Source: Brassica napus
Taxonomy: Eukaryota > Streptophyta > Magnoliopsida > Brassicales > Brassicaceae
NCBI RefSeq assembly: GCF_020379485.1
Contig: NC_063442.1
Coordinates: forward strand, 15,126,009 to 15,190,008
Length of the DNA stretch: 64,000 nt
Direction of reading: 5' to 3'
The position numbers and the translations under genes are program-made. Of the stretch, positions 47,006-60,023 are shown one piece after another (within the stretch, counting starts at the first letter, position 1; the number at the start of each line of letters is the position of its first letter). A model generated the notes under the pieces. The model did no database searches and was not told the DNA's origin. It saw only the letters and a program-made list of their open reading frames with translations.

Positions 47006-48374
47006 TCATCTTCGAACAGATGAAGTGCCAGACTCCATGTTTTCAAGAGAAGTTGGTTCCACCTGCAAAGACATTGTCCTCAACACATCTCCATTCTGCG
47101 CTTGTCCACGCTCCTGCGCCGCTCTGAAATAAGCATAAGGACCCCACCCTTCTTCATGGTAAGGATTAGGATAAAACTGACGGTAACAAAAGGCAGCCAC
47201 AAAGAGACCAATAAGAGCTCCAGCAAATACGTCTTGCCAATGATGCCAGTAGTCATCCACACGCGATATCCCCACGAGACAAGCCGCGAGAAGAGGAGCG
47301 AACACAAGGCAGAGCTTAGCAACATGCCCTTCTCTGTTGAAGGCCTTGACTTTACCAGACAAGTAAAGCGAGAGGTAGCCAAGTCCCGCGAAAGACCAAG
47401 ACGTGTGTCCACTCGGGAAGCTTTTGTGACCTTCTTTAACCTCTCCTGGTTTACCATGGCATATCACACCACCCAACGCGTTGTACACCTCATTCCCGTC
47501 AGGGAAGCAACGCCAGTAGAAGTTAGGACGAGGGCGTCCCGTGGCGAGCTTGATGGAGTCAGTGATGATACCAGTTATCAAGACGGTGAAGAGCAGCCCG
47601 AGAATGCTGTGGTGAAGATCGTACACGCATGTTCTCTTCATGTAGAAACAGACGAACACTATGATCGGGAGCAGCACAGCGTAGATTGGTACTGACCAGA
47701 CAGGAACGGTGTTGTCGTTAAAAGGGTATTTAAGATCAGTCATCATGTCTCTCCCAACGTATCTGTAGAAAGGAGATATGAGCTGCAAACCGATCTCGAT
47801 GGCCACCAAGATCACGAGTATAATCCAGTCGTGTTTGTGTTTAGAGGCGACGCCGACTCCATGGCTCCTTATTGTGTGGATACCAAGATCTATCTCCTGC
47901 ATCCTCCCTCTCTGCGGCTCTTGTTCCTGCTCAAAAACACACATGAATCAGAATCAAGTCAGAGACATGAAATGCAAATGGATCAAAATTCAAAAGGATG
48001 TATGTATGAATATAATACTACTTGGAGGTTTATAGGGTTTGAAGTCTCTGATTTGGATGAGCGTAGTAACGGAATGCAATTCATTCTCAATATGCGTTAA
48101 TCGTTGACCAAATCAGAACATAGAAGTTTGATTGTGAAGCGCAGTTTCTGATTAGTATATTATTATTTTGTTATTACCACGACAACAGATCCAGCCAGTT
48201 CTGTCTGTATGATTCATCGCTGTCCTATTTTAGAAACATTTTTTTGTAAAACATTTATATTTTAAAAATTGAATACAATAATTTGGAGGAAGTGGAACAT
48301 AGAAACGAGTCAGTTATGGTTACCTGAGAATTTCCCCAGAACTTGAGAGAAGAGAAGAACGATCCAAAGACCAT
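47006..48374 (-). CDS. LPP1: Lipid phosphate phosphatase 1 (PAP2 family)
   Basis: Two exons, complement(47006..47926, 48324..48374), encode 323 aa and match Arabidopsis LPP1 (At2g01180, 327 aa). It is a membrane enzyme that dephosphorylates phosphatidic acid and diacylglycerol pyrophosphate. All three catalytic motifs are present: KLATGRPRP (motif 1), FPSGHTS (motif 2) and [12 protein letters not shown] (motif 3, with the nucleophile His). Six hydrophobic helices are visible, starting [14 protein letters not shown] and [18 protein letters not shown]. Exon 1 ([17 protein letters not shown]) corresponds to MTIGSFFSSLLFWRNSQ in Arabidopsis; skipping it would allow a start at MQEIDLG in exon 2. 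The long + frame 47102-47695 is only the antisense shadow. Confidence 0.93.
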
Positions 48375-49683
48375 CGGAATAATGAGGCAGAGAGATCGAA
48401 TCTTGCAAGCAGTGTGGACTGAAGTCAAAGAGTAAAACAGACGACGCCACGAAGAATTAAGCAATGTTCTTTATGATTATGAACCACCGAGAGAGAAACA
48501 TAAACTGTGGATAATATACAGAAGAAGAAGAGGGAATGGGTGAAGAAGACGCGTTTGTCTTTCAATGTCGCAAACCTGATTTGTTGGAAACTTCAAAAGA
48601 AGTGTTTGTCGTGTCTCTCCCTCCAGTTGACGGTTTGTCGACATATTAAAACTTCCTCTTCCTCGATGCGTCAGATTGAATGCCACGTCAACCGGTTTTG
48701 TAGTTGACGATTGACTTATCACCGGTCTAGTTTGGCCTTCTCCTTCACGCCGCGTGGGTCCTACTTTTTTAGGAAAGTTCAAACGATGATGTGTCTTACA
48801 TATTAAAACCGGTTTTGTAAATATCTATCTATGTGGGCTTTATAACAGCCCTACCTACATACGGGCCTTTTCTTCTTTGCATTGTAATTTTGCAGGACAG
48901 CTTTCTCCTTGTTCAAAAATACGAAATGGTTTTTTTTGGACTTGTTAATATCCAAATATCACATCAATCACACTCGAACCTAACAGCATATTTTCTATAA
49001 ACGAAACGAGAATCTTTCACAAATCACCAATAGGAAAATTCTGATTCAGTATCCTTTTAACTGGTATTATTATATTCAAGATATCACATATCCGATTTCT
49101 GATTGTTTTAAGATGAATACGAATATAAATCAGATCGATCTCTCTATATATATATAAAATTGTCTGACTTTCTCCTAGGCCATCCACCTAGAAACTCGCT
49201 CTCTGAAAAGCTGACACGTGTCCATTTTTTATAAAATATGCTTTATCACTTAAATTTTAATAGATCCGTGTTGGGCTTAGGTTTCGTTACTGGGCTTCAG
49301 TTAAATTGAGAGAAAGAAGTCGGGCACAGGAATTAGGGTCCAACGGTCGTCTTCTCTAAACTCAGATGACATTCCTGATACCTTCAGCAGAAAAACGGAT
49401 CTGCCTTTAATTCCATTGATTGGTGTCTCCACGATGTGTCTTCAATGCGATCCTTACGCCTCAGAGTGCTTATTGTAATATGAGATGGATAAGTATTTTT
49501 TAAAAAAAAATTCGATGTACATGAAAACGTGGTGGACCCTCCACGAACTAGTGAATCTGTATGTGTATACTAGTATATACGATCATTTTCCTTAAGAAAT
49601 GCAAAAACATATCTACCATTTTTGGCATTTCAGACCTGACATCATTGTCAAAACAACCTCTTTCGGATGCATATACGAGAATT
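48375..49683. other. LPP1 promoter and Helitron-like debris
   Basis: The promoter side of LPP1 runs to about 48900. Around 49140-49200 a TCTCTATATATATATAAAATTG start followed by CCTAGG resembles a Helitron 5' end, but no matching 3' end was located. No gene. Confidence 0.45.
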
Positions 49684-50724
49684 GGGAAAATCGCATTAAA
49701 AAAACTTTCAAATATCAGTTACTATCACTTTAAACTTTTAAAAAAATTTCACTCACACTTTTAACTTTTAAATTGACATTTGTATTACAAAAACTTCCAA
49801 AATAAAAAGTTGAGCGGTTGTAAAGGTAAAAAAAATAATGTATCAGTTTATTTTTTCAAAAATATAACTATTTAATTAATTAAGTAAATAAAAATAAATA
49901 AAAATTCTGAAAATTAAATAAAAACCAGAAAATTTGATAAAAACTCAGAAAATTAAACATTCAATTCTTCTTTAAAAAATGTTCAGAAAATTAAATAAAT
50001 ATTTTTTAAAATTAAATAAAAATAACTAAAAATTCAATAAATAAATAAGATGAAATTAAAATACAGAAAACTAAATAAAAATTTATAAATTTTTTAAAAA
50101 ATAAAAAAAAAAACAAAAAAAAACAAAAATCAAATTATTTTTATTATAAATTACAGGATTTTTATGAAAAAATATCATATCATCCTTTACAATAACAATT
50201 TCAAATATATCACTTATGAGAATGATGGTTTTTCACTTAAGCACTAACAATGACGGTTTTTGGCATATATCCAATGATAGTTTCCGACATCAACGTTAAA
50301 AATGGCAAAAAAAAATTGAAGTTTTGAATTTTGAATTTTTTTTTGAAATTTATGAATTTTTTTAGTTTTTCTGTATTTTTATTTGGTCTTATTTATTTTT
50401 TTTTGAAATTTTAGTTAATTTTTTTAATTTTCTAAAATCTTTATTTAGTTTTATGAACTTTTTTAAAAAAATGAATGTTTGTTTAATTTTATATAAATTT
50501 CTAATTTTTTTTACAAAAATTCTGAATTTTATTTAATTATTCGTTTATTTTATTAATTAAATATTTTTTAAAAAAAAACTGACACATCATCTTTTTACAT
50601 GTACTACTGGTTATTTTTTTATTTTGGAGGTTTTTTGTGATAAAAATATCAGTTTGAAGGTTAAAAATGTTAATGAAATTTAATGGAAACATTAGTTTTA
50701 AAGGGTACGTTACTTACTTTTCTC
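49684..50724. mobile_element. Mutator-like element with long inverted arms
   Basis: Two arms of about 400 bp (49684 to about 50110, and about 50290-50724) are inverted, diverged copies. Examples are ACTTCCAAAATAAAAA against ACCTCCAAAATAAAAA, and AATGTATCAG against GATGTGTCAG, with AAAATACAGAAAA-type blocks in the same order. Outer ends are GGGAAAATCGCATTAAA and (reverse) GAGAAAAGTAAGTAACG. Flanking 9-mers ACGAGAATT and ATGAAAATA match at 6 of 9. Long TIRs and a 9-bp duplication suggest a nonautonomous Mutator-like transposon. It has no open frame. Confidence 0.68.
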
Positions 50725-50999
50725 ATGAAAATATGGTTATCTATATTTCTCTTTTAAAAATGTCGCAATCTCCTTCACACAGTGATTACATAAAATCAGG
50801 ACATGTTAATATCACAATACTAAAAGCAGCATATACTCAATGGTGAGGTTGCCACGTCCTCAAATTAATTCATCCAATAAGAATGCTCTATTTTTCCATG
50901 TCATACCTGCTTTAGTCGAGGCATGATTTTCCCGAGCCTATTCATTCTGAGCACCCAAGAACGAAGCAGAGACCATACAAGAGAATAACAACCCGAGGA

Positions 51000-51780
51000 A
51001 AGAAGTGTTCGTGATCAAACACCGGAGGAGCCACGAGCGATCCAAGACGACGAAGACTAAGCCAGAGCGGCGGATCCAAGACGACGAAGACGACGAAAAC
51101 CAAGAGGTATTCTGTATCCAAGAGGAGCTTCGACTTCGACAAGAACGGCGACGCAGACAAAGCCGTTGCGGAAGACAGAGGAGAGGAAGAAGAAGCCGAG
51201 CGGCGGATTCATCAGCAGCAGCGCGGCGGCGGAGAGTCGCGTCGGGAGCGGAAGAGACGGACTCCGAGCAGCGTCGGGAGCGGAAGAGACGGACTCCTAG
51301 CAGGGAGAGGGAGGACTCGAAGAGCTACCGATCGGGGAGTACGGAGAGAGGAAGCGGTAGCAGACGAGTAAGCAGATCTCCAGAGAGAAGATCGGAGACG
51401 ACGAACCCTGATAACGGCATTGGCAGTTCTGTAAATTCGAGTAACAACAACAATATACCTGCCAAGTTCGTTTCGGTTCCTGCAACGGATAAAGAGAAGA
51501 GAAGCAGCAACAACAACGCAGATGCGTCTATTAAAAGGGTTGCTGTCAAGAGAAACGTGGCGTCTCCAAGGTCTCAGTCGCCTGCAAGAGCGGCGTCTCC
51601 TAGAGCTCAGTCTCCGGCGAGAGTTATCAACCACTCCTAAAGGTTAAAGCTTTAATTCTTTTCCAGAATTTTCGATCCTGATGGTAAATTGATTTCTCTT
51701 ATGTCAACCTTCTTAACTGGTTCGAGATTCCATTTTTACAGAAATCTGCAAAAGTGTCGCCTACACGTGTTCGAACCTGA
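51000..51780 (+). pseudogene. Frame-broken Arg/Ser-rich plant protein
   Basis: One frame is open from 51005 to 51640, but the plausible protein switches frames. EVFVIKHRRSHERSK is in one frame, LSQSGGSKTTKTTKTKRYS and SKRSFDFDKNGDADK through ESRRERKRRTPS are in the next, and REREDSKSYRSGSTERGSGS to QSPARVINHS is back in the first. The second switch coincides with a 32-bp tandem duplication (51240-51271 and 51272-51303). A further exon-like piece (KSAKVSPTRVRT, stop) begins after an acceptor at about 51741. The family resembles uncharacterised plant proteins with SPARA-type repeats; I cannot name it. Short duplications also occur at 51040-51095. Probably nonfunctional. Confidence 0.6.
51240..51303 (+). 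repeat. 32-bp tandem duplication causing a frameshift
   Basis: Two adjacent 32-bp units, identical except for one base (G/T at the 27th position). Since 32 is not a multiple of three, the second unit shifts the reading frame of the Arg/Ser-rich gene around it. Confidence 0.9.
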
Positions 51781-53200
51781 AGGTGTGGTCCATAAAAGAG
51801 ATTTAGATAAGTTTTGCAAAGCTCTCATCTTTTTTAATTGAGCAGTGAATCTGGCATTGTTGTAATCTTCTTACTCTAATTCTATTGAAAACCATTTTTT
51901 ATACAGATGTTCTTCGCACCAACACGAGAGAATTGGTATGACAGCTACACGAGTTTATGTATTCTTATCTCTTGAAAGTTTACTTCAACAAGCATATTTG
52001 ATCTTAATGATACAATAGATAAATGGTGTAGCAAATAAAAGTCTTATAGCAGTTGGCGAAACAAATCTTATCTTGAAAAAGACTATTCACCATGTTTCTA
52101 CAATGCTGAAGAGGGTACCCCTTAAGCCGAGAAAAAAACTATAATCTCTTGATTACCACGTTAATGTATGTTTAATAATCTCTAAATCTCTGTCAAGCAT
52201 ATATTTGTGCTCAATATCTTGAATGTGTTTTAACTTACTAACAAAAGGTGTAAACTGGCTTACTTGGTGATAATATTTTAGGGACAGATGAGCTTTGATA
52301 GAGGAACGAAAGGTACTGATACACAATTCTTCTCTTTTTGACGCAATTGTTTGATTTGTCAAGGATGTTTGAGCATTTGAGATCTTGAACATAGATTTAT
52401 CCTTCATGAATAACTTTTACCTCCCACTTATTTATTTGCTTGCCACCGACTGATTCTATTGTTATGTGAACGTGTAGTTTCCTACACTTCTGCACCATTT
52501 GGAGATTATATTGCTTCTCCACTACTACTAAATATACATGGTTACAAAAAGCTTTTCCTGCAAACTAGAGTAATGTACTCAATTTTGATTCATCTCAATG
52601 GTCAATGTGTCTCTGAAGGTGGTTCAAAGAAGACTGCTGAAAATGGGTTTATGACAGGAGGTGGCTGTAATAGCTCGAGCAGCAGAGTAGGAAGACAAAC
52701 CTGGTAATTTATTTTTCTTTGAAATCGCATGTGTATGCACATTAATCTTTTCTTAATGTACACATTATTGAGTATTGAATAAATTTGGAGGGGATAATGT
52801 CACCAGAACTTGATGTCAAATTCGATTATCATTATTTGCCTGATTCAAGGTCCAAGCTGTGGAGTAGAAGTTGTAATGCGGCTCTGGAGACAAATCAGTG
52901 TTGGGTAGATAAGGTATTGAATTAGTTTTGGGTAAGCGGAAATGGTTGTTCAACTGTATACTAATATTTGTATGTTTGACTCCAACCGTTGACCATGAAA
53001 GGAATGTCTTAAACACCTGAAAAGAAGTAAGTCACAAGATTCATACACCACAGAAGAAGTAAGACACAAGAGTTGGAAGTGGTGACGACAATGTAAGAAG
53101 GAAACTAAAAGAATATTTGTAATGGGAAGATTAAAAAAGTTTCTACGGTTTGTGTGTTCCTGAGGATTCTGTTTGGTGTGTTTTGTTTTCATTGCCAAAA
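51781..53200. other. Possible further exon remnants, unidentified
   Basis: Two open + segments are seen: 52459-52707 (includes GGSKKTAENGFMTGGGCNSSS, then stop) and about 52799-52925 (PELDVKFDYHYLPDSRS, KLWSRSCNAALETNQCW). I recognise neither. They may be decayed exons of one gene downstream of the Arg/Ser-rich pseudogene. Confidence 0.35.
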
Positions 53201-54345
53201 TGGTGCGCTTAGTAAAATACAAATATAGAGATGGAACGATAATTTCAAATTAAAATTAGTTATTCAAAGCTTAGCTGAAGTAGCAGTACGTTATGTATAT
53301 AAAAAATAAATTTCTAATGGGTTCTTAAAAGATAGTTGTATACAATACGATTTACATTACATATACGACTGAATATAATTCCAAGTGTTGATTATATTCA
53401 CTAAGTTCAATGTTAAAAAACTTCATAAAGCCACTTAGAAATATACATTTTCATAACCAATTTTTAAGGATTAAGTGTATGTATTTTCTTGAGCCCTCAT
53501 ATAATATTTAAACTGAAATTATTCATATATACAATAAAAATTACTTTCTCCATTTTCTAATAGATGAGGTTTTAGAGATATTTTTTCAAACTATATACCG
53601 TTTTTAATTTTTAATATGAAATTTATTATTTTTATGATGGTTTTTAATATTTCCTAATATATATATATATTATATTCTGATGGTTGAGTTGCGATTAGAT
53701 AGATAGTGAAGGTGTTCTTATTATAAAATATATAGAGAAACAAACTAAATGTTTTTTAATTTATGTGCATAAATACAAAACATCAAGAAATACAAACAGA
53801 AAGAACATAATACATTTATTCATGTATAATTTAAATTTACAACTATTTATATTTTACTCTTATCATTTGTAGATGTTACTGTTAAGAACTAAATAAGAGT
53901 CATGCATTTTGGTTTAATATATATTATTCCTTGCTACGTACCAGCATAATAAAAATTAGAATATTCTTTAAAATAGTTATTAATTTAGATTATATATTTA
54001 GTTAAATATAAATTATCTACAATTTAGTTTTAATACTGACATTTTAAACAATTTTTTTTTCAATAAAAAATCTTTCCACACAAAATAAATTGGAATATTT
54101 AAAAAATATAGGAGCTAAGTAAAAAATGCAAGTTTAGTGATTTAAAATAAGTTTTATCAAATTATTTATCAATTTTACATATTTTCACCATTCCATACAT
54201 ATTCAGATAGTAAAAAAAAATGTGTTTCACTCATACTTAAAACAAACTAATATTTATATTCTCATTTAGATATATGTGTAATATATATGTATTAAATATA
54301 ATGATATTTGCATAAACCCGGGCGTAGCCCGGGCAAAATTTCTAG
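53201..54345 (+). mobile_element. Helitron 3' terminus, 5' end not located
   Basis: A strong hairpin CCCGGGCGTAGCCCGGG (54317-54333, 7-bp stem, 3-nt loop), eight bases, then CTAG^T (54342-54345) is a textbook Helitron 3' end on the + strand. The 5' boundary is uncertain; A^TTTCCTAATATATAT near 53646 is one candidate. The start coordinate given is only an outer limit. Confidence 0.6.
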
Positions 54346-57300
54346 TTGTTATAACATGAGAGTTAATTAACCCGGTAGGAAACAAAGAAATCAAACAATA
54401 AATTAAAGTTTGACTGAAACTGCAAAAAGAAAATGATGACATGGAAGATTTATGCGCAGTTCAAGTTGTTAAGAAAAAAATAGTTTGGGGAATCAAAAGT
54501 AATCTGTTGGAGTTGGTTATAATTAAATCAAGTTTGGTATTACTTGCAAGCTTTGGTTTGCTTAACAAACCAACACCCATCCAACTTCATAAATTAATTT
54601 CAGTATTATAAATCTCTAATATATGTAGTCCATATACAAAAGTTATATACACACATGCTGGCTTCTAACATGATTTTATGATCCACTTATTGTTATTATT
54701 ATTATTATTATTTTACTCTTTAATAGTTTCTTTGTTGTTAAATGATGTATTTTGTGTTTTGCACATATTAAAAATATATAAAATTTTTGATTATACATAC
54801 ATCATTTTATTTGTTTAAGTATCATAGAGTATTAAAAAGAAGCTATTCTCCAATTATTGAATATATACAATTATTTAAAAAAAAATCTAATAACACAATT
54901 ATTGTAAAAATATATATATATTTATATTAACACAATTATTTTGAATATATACAATTATTTTAAAAAAATCTAATAACTATTAAAAATTGTAAATATATAT
55001 ATTTATATTAACACAATTTTATCTGAAAACATATACTCTTCTGTATACGAAAATTAACGCTTTAACACATATTAAAAAATATTTTTATTATTTTCAGTTT
55101 AATCAATAAAGTTTCATTATTCATATTTTATATTTTAATTTATGTTTAAATTAGAGAAATTATTAATCATGCTTTAAAACATCAGCTTTTAAATACAAAA
55201 GTAAAATATATAACATAGATTATTTGAATATGGATTAAAGTATTTTTAAGAATAGAGAGAATATGTCATATCATCATTATCTTCCATTTTTGATGTAATT
55301 CAGCTTAAGTGCTGATTTATTTTTTAAAAAGAAAGAAAAACACTCGTGGATTAGTAAAATGCATAAACAAAAAATGGGATTAAAGTGTAAGAGACTAGAT
55401 TATTTACTTTTAGTAGTTAGTTAGTGATATATTTATCTATCCCACCGCACCATTATAAACTGGTAAACTGTATTGTAATAAAGGGGCTGCTTGCATGAGC
55501 GCCGCCTGGAGCTTTTACGCGACTCTTATTCACACGCTACTTTGACCTCCGTTTTATAAACTCCTAAACGGAGTCGTACCTTTTTCTCTCCTATTGTTAT
55601 TAAAAAAATGTTTCTTTATTACCTCTTTAAAATATAATCTTTTTTCTTTTCCTCCTCCTACCACTTTTTCTTTTGAATTATGTGCTCCTCACAAACACTT
55701 TTTTTCTAGTTATATGGTATAGTAAAATAATCCTTTAATTAAGGAAGAGAAACAGCGACCACAAATAATAATGATATCATAACGTCCCAGAAGGTGAACG
55801 TAAAGTATGGGCCTAAATCTAAAAGTCGTGAAAGGTAACTGATGGTTATTGCAGTGTTTCCGTTTTATAGCCGTGTGGGACACCAAAGCTATGGCCGTTA
55901 GATGCAATTTGAATCGCTTATAAGTGAATCCAACGGATAGGATGGAAATGGAGGTGACGCAGAGGATTAGGCCACCTCTTTCGTCTACAGAGCCAGCGTG
56001 GAGCCAATCAGTATGCCTGCCGTCAAACAATGTGTGACGCAGGTTGTTTCGATTCCTGACTAGAAATTTGCAATATGCTAAGCTTTAATAATCTTCAAAC
56101 TCAAGTATAAGCCCCGTACTTTTGCAATTTGCCAAACATTTTGAAAAAGAACATTTTGTTTGGTGTTAATTCATAATTTTCATGTGTTTATATTTTTTTT
56201 GGTATCTACCTTTTTTGACCGAAAGTATACTTTACAGGAAAAAGGGAACAATTCAACGCTCATAGTTGGCCACAATTGTTTGCAGTTAGTTTATTTGGTG
56301 GATACTAGCACCAAGACGACAATGGCCCTAATTAGCTGATGTATATGTCTTATGGGGTAAACTAGATTTTGATTATTGTTTTCACAATACAGAAAGATTT
56401 TTAAACAAAAATATAATGTTTTTTTTTATGTTTAGGCACTTAAAAATAATACAGTTGTCAATTTGTAAAATAGTTTAACTAATTTACTTTTATATAAATG
56501 TATTACATTTGTTTAATAATTTTAGCATGTTGTGATGTTAGATGACATTTATTTTATTTTTAATTATTAAACTCCATAAATAATATTTCAGAATTATTTT
56601 TAAAATTTTAATAATTAAAGTGAACGAATCTTTATTTATAATATCACAAAAATTGAAATTAATTAATTATTTAATCAATGAGTATTAAAAAGTTATAAGA
56701 TTTTGTTATAGTAAACATGAAATATCTAAAATTAAAAATATTATTTAAATTATAAAATAATCTTAGGTGTCACAGTACATTTTATTTAAATAGTATAATT
56801 TCTAAATAATGATCATTTTCTTCTTTAATGGGAGCTTTAGAAATAGTTTAAAATAACATAAATTAGTCTTGTTCATGTTCTAATAAAAGTATAAGAACTA
56901 AGTAATATACAATAAAAAATTTATAAATTAATAATGATGATACTATGACATTTTATTAATTTATATGGTTATTAATTTACCAAAAGTTTTCTTTTATAGA
57001 TTTTTCTATTTCAGATTATATTTTTATATAAATCAGAAATAATTTATTTTATTTTGAAATTAGACTTTCGTATTATTTTTCTTATAATTGTTAGTATATA
57101 TGAAATATTCGTTATAGAATTTAAATATGGTTTTAAATATAATTTTACTAAATATTATTAAAATATATTGAATTGTTAAGAAAAACATAGATAATCTCAC
57201 TGTGAATATAGAAAACAATACATTATTTTTTTTGTATATATATAAAATGTATATATAAATTATTGATTTATGATTTTAATGGAATCATACATTTACACCA

Positions 57301-58035
57301 AATTTTCTAAAATTATTATCTAATTATTTTATTGATTTGTGTCTTATTTTAAACCACTCCAACTCGAAACTTGAATACTTTATTAATTTAAAGTTTTTAT
57401 TAAATTATCAAGTATTAATTTATAGAGTTTATACTGTATAACGAGTAACAGAAAATTAACTAGTTCTCAAAACACTAAAAGTGGTAATTAGTTGCAACTG
57501 ACATACATGATTTAATTAGTTGTACAGTATACAAAAATGATTACCAATATCCATAAACAATTCCAACTGTAAATTTAAACATATGAACATGTAAAAGGTT
57601 AACATAGAATAGACATTATAAACTATATTAATACAAAAGAAAATGGTATATGTTTGATACAAAAATAAATAATCATTTAATCAAAATTACATATATGTTT
57701 TTCGTCAAAATTAAATTTTATTAATTACATAAATTAATTACATACTTAAAATTCATTAATTTTATTTTTAAATACAAAATATAATTTAACAATAAATCAC
57801 ATACAATTGTTAGATTTGATTATGTGAATTTTCATATCTTAAGATAGTACAATTTTGTAGAAACTCTTGTTCTATTGCTAATTATTAAACCATAGATTAC
57901 ATTTAAGGGGGAAAATCAGATAAGAAAAAGAGAAAAAGAAAATAGCTGCGCTGTACAAGTCGTGAACTAGCTGCTATAAACTCTCTCCCGAATCCCACTA
58001 CACTTTGGCCTTTTTCAACTCTCTCTCTCTCTCCT
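54346..58035. other. Long AT-rich intergenic region
   Basis: Very AT-rich, especially 56100-57900. 55480-56050 is less AT-rich (ATGAGCGCCGCCTGGAGC, CCTCCGTTTTATAAACTC) and could be conserved promoter or a decayed exon, but the minus frame 55710-56030 has no domain. The last few hundred bases are the promoter and pyrimidine-rich 5' UTR of the PB1 gene. Confidence 0.5.
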
Positions 58036-60023
58036 ATGGAACCACCGCCTCCTTCTCTCTCCTCCACCGTCGTTCCCGCAGCCACCTCTTCTATACCTCC
58101 TCCTCCTCCTCACGTGCCATCATCTTACCCCGAGTCTCTAGACTCCTCCCCAAAATCCCGCACCACCGATGCCTGGGACGATCTTCCTCCTCCCGCTGGC
58201 GCCGCCTCTTCCAAACTCCGTCTCATGTGCAGTTACAACGGCCACATCCTTCCCCGCCCGCACGACAAGTCGCTCTGTTACATGGGCGGCGACACTCGCA
58301 TCATTGCCCTCGACCGCACCTCCTCCCTCTCTTCTCTCATCACTCGTCTCTCCAACACGCTACTCAACGGCCGCTCCGTCACGCTCAAGTATCAGCTACC
58401 CAGCGAAGATCTTGATTCTCTAATCTCCCTCACCACCGAAGAGGATCTCGATAACATGATCGAGGAGTATGACCGTACCATCAGTTCCGCTAAACCCTCG
58501 CGTCTGCGTTTGTTTCTCTTCACGGCGAAGCCTGAAGCTACGCAATCGATGGGTCAGATTCTAGAGAGTTCGGCTAAGAGTGACGATTGGTTCCTCAACG
58601 CTCTCAATAGAGGTTCCGACGTCAATCGTTTACTTGGCTTGGACGATGCCGGAGACAAAGATGACGATTGTAAACAGCAGCAGCAGAAGCAACAGATTCA
58701 ACAGCCTCCGCCTCCGCAGCAAGGAGGTCAAGATGTGCATAACTTGCCGGACTCTCCGATGTTGGATACATCCTCCTCCTTTGGATCAACTTCTTCCTCC
58801 CCTTCGCTCGCGAATCTACCTCCGATTCGTGTCCATGTAGAGGAAGCTAAGGGGATGCAGGATCAGAGGCTTGGAATCGAAGAACAGTTCGCACGATTCA
58901 ACGTCGGGAATAAGATTCAAGACGACGGGTTTGCAGCGATCTCGTCTCCACCGCCGATGCCTGTGACTATCACTCTTCCTGCTGCTCCGGTGAATGCTAC
59001 AACCGTCTCAAGTGAGGTCTTCTCCGACGACGGTGCTCCGGCTGGATACAGAAAGCCTCCGACTCCACGTTCACAGCCTACTCATCAGGTGAAATCGGTG
59101 CCGTCACCCGATTCCGTTTCCAGGTACTCTCATCACTTACTTGAAGCTTCATGTGCCTTAGATTTGATTGGTTAGATTCTGATTTGTTCTCCATGTGTTT
59201 GTTAAAATGCCTCAGTGATAGCAGCATGAACAATTCTGTGTTTCATCAAAGACCTTCTGTTTACCAAGAGCCTGTTTCTCAGATGCCTTCTTGTTCTTCC
59301 ACTGTAGTTACTGGTCTGATTAATCCCTCAGATCCAAACACACTCTTATCTCATAATCAAAATCAGAATCGGAATCAGGACTCGGGCTACATCCTTCACC
59401 CTCAACAGCAACAGTTCATACACGCACCTCAGTACCTTCATCACCATCCCTCTACTGGCCTTCCTGTCCAAAGTTACATCCAGGTTTACCCTTCCCAGCC
59501 TCAGCAGTCCTTCCACATGCACCCTAGTCAACTAGATCACCAGCCTTACCCCTTTTATTATGCCACTGCTCCAGTCCCACCTAAGCCTTACAATATTCCT
59601 CTCACCCAATCTGGCAGTGTGAGTGATTCTCTAGGGTCTCTCCCTTCTAGCCATCCCCAGACGCTGCCTAATTCCACCATGATGGCTCCACCACCAAACA
59701 ATCATTTGAGAAATACTCCGCAAGCTACGGGTGGTGCTCAGATTGTTCACCAGGTACCACCTATAAGTCAGCAGCAATTCATGGGGTATTCTCAGATTCA
59801 TCACCCACCCCAGTCTGGTTCAGCTGGGATTCCCAACTATGGATATGAATATGTGGAAAATGCGCCTAAGCAGGTATACTACACGCAACAGATGGGTCAC
59901 GCACAGTATCAGACAATGACCGGGCCTCCACCTGCCATGGTGTTGCCTGATGGCTTTCCTGTTGCTGCTAAGCTTCCAGCTGAGAACATGACTCAACAGA
60001 TCCAGAGTTCACACCCATTGTGA
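58036..60023 (+). CDS. PB1-domain protein (octicosapeptide/Phox/Bem1p)
   Basis: Two exons, join(58036..59123, 59216..60023), encode 631 aa and match Arabidopsis At2g01190. After a Pro/Ser-rich leader, the PB1 domain spans about residues 60-147, from KLRLMCSYNGHILPRP through CYMGGDTRI to the acidic OPCA-type motif DLDSLISLTTEEDLDNMIEEYD, so it can act as a type I (acidic) PB1 partner. The conserved Lys60 of strand 1 is also present. The remaining 480 residues are Pro/Gln/Ser/His-rich and disordered, with Gln runs (about 216-236) and a C-terminal YPFYYATAPVPPKPY region. The shortened leader and fewer Gln relative to Arabidopsis are visible. The splice splits a Ser codon (AG|T). The function is protein-protein scaffolding; the specific role is not evident from sequence. 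Confidence 0.92.

Noticed and set aside
47102..47695. 197-codon + strand frame
   Set aside because: Exactly antisense to the LPP1 coding exon with no domain; LPP1 has all three catalytic motifs.
55710..56030. 106-codon minus frame
   Set aside because: No domain; composition and position fit promoter-side noncoding DNA.
58005..58415. 136-codon His/Ser/Pro-rich frame
   Set aside because: Out-of-frame shadow of the PB1 gene's first exon.
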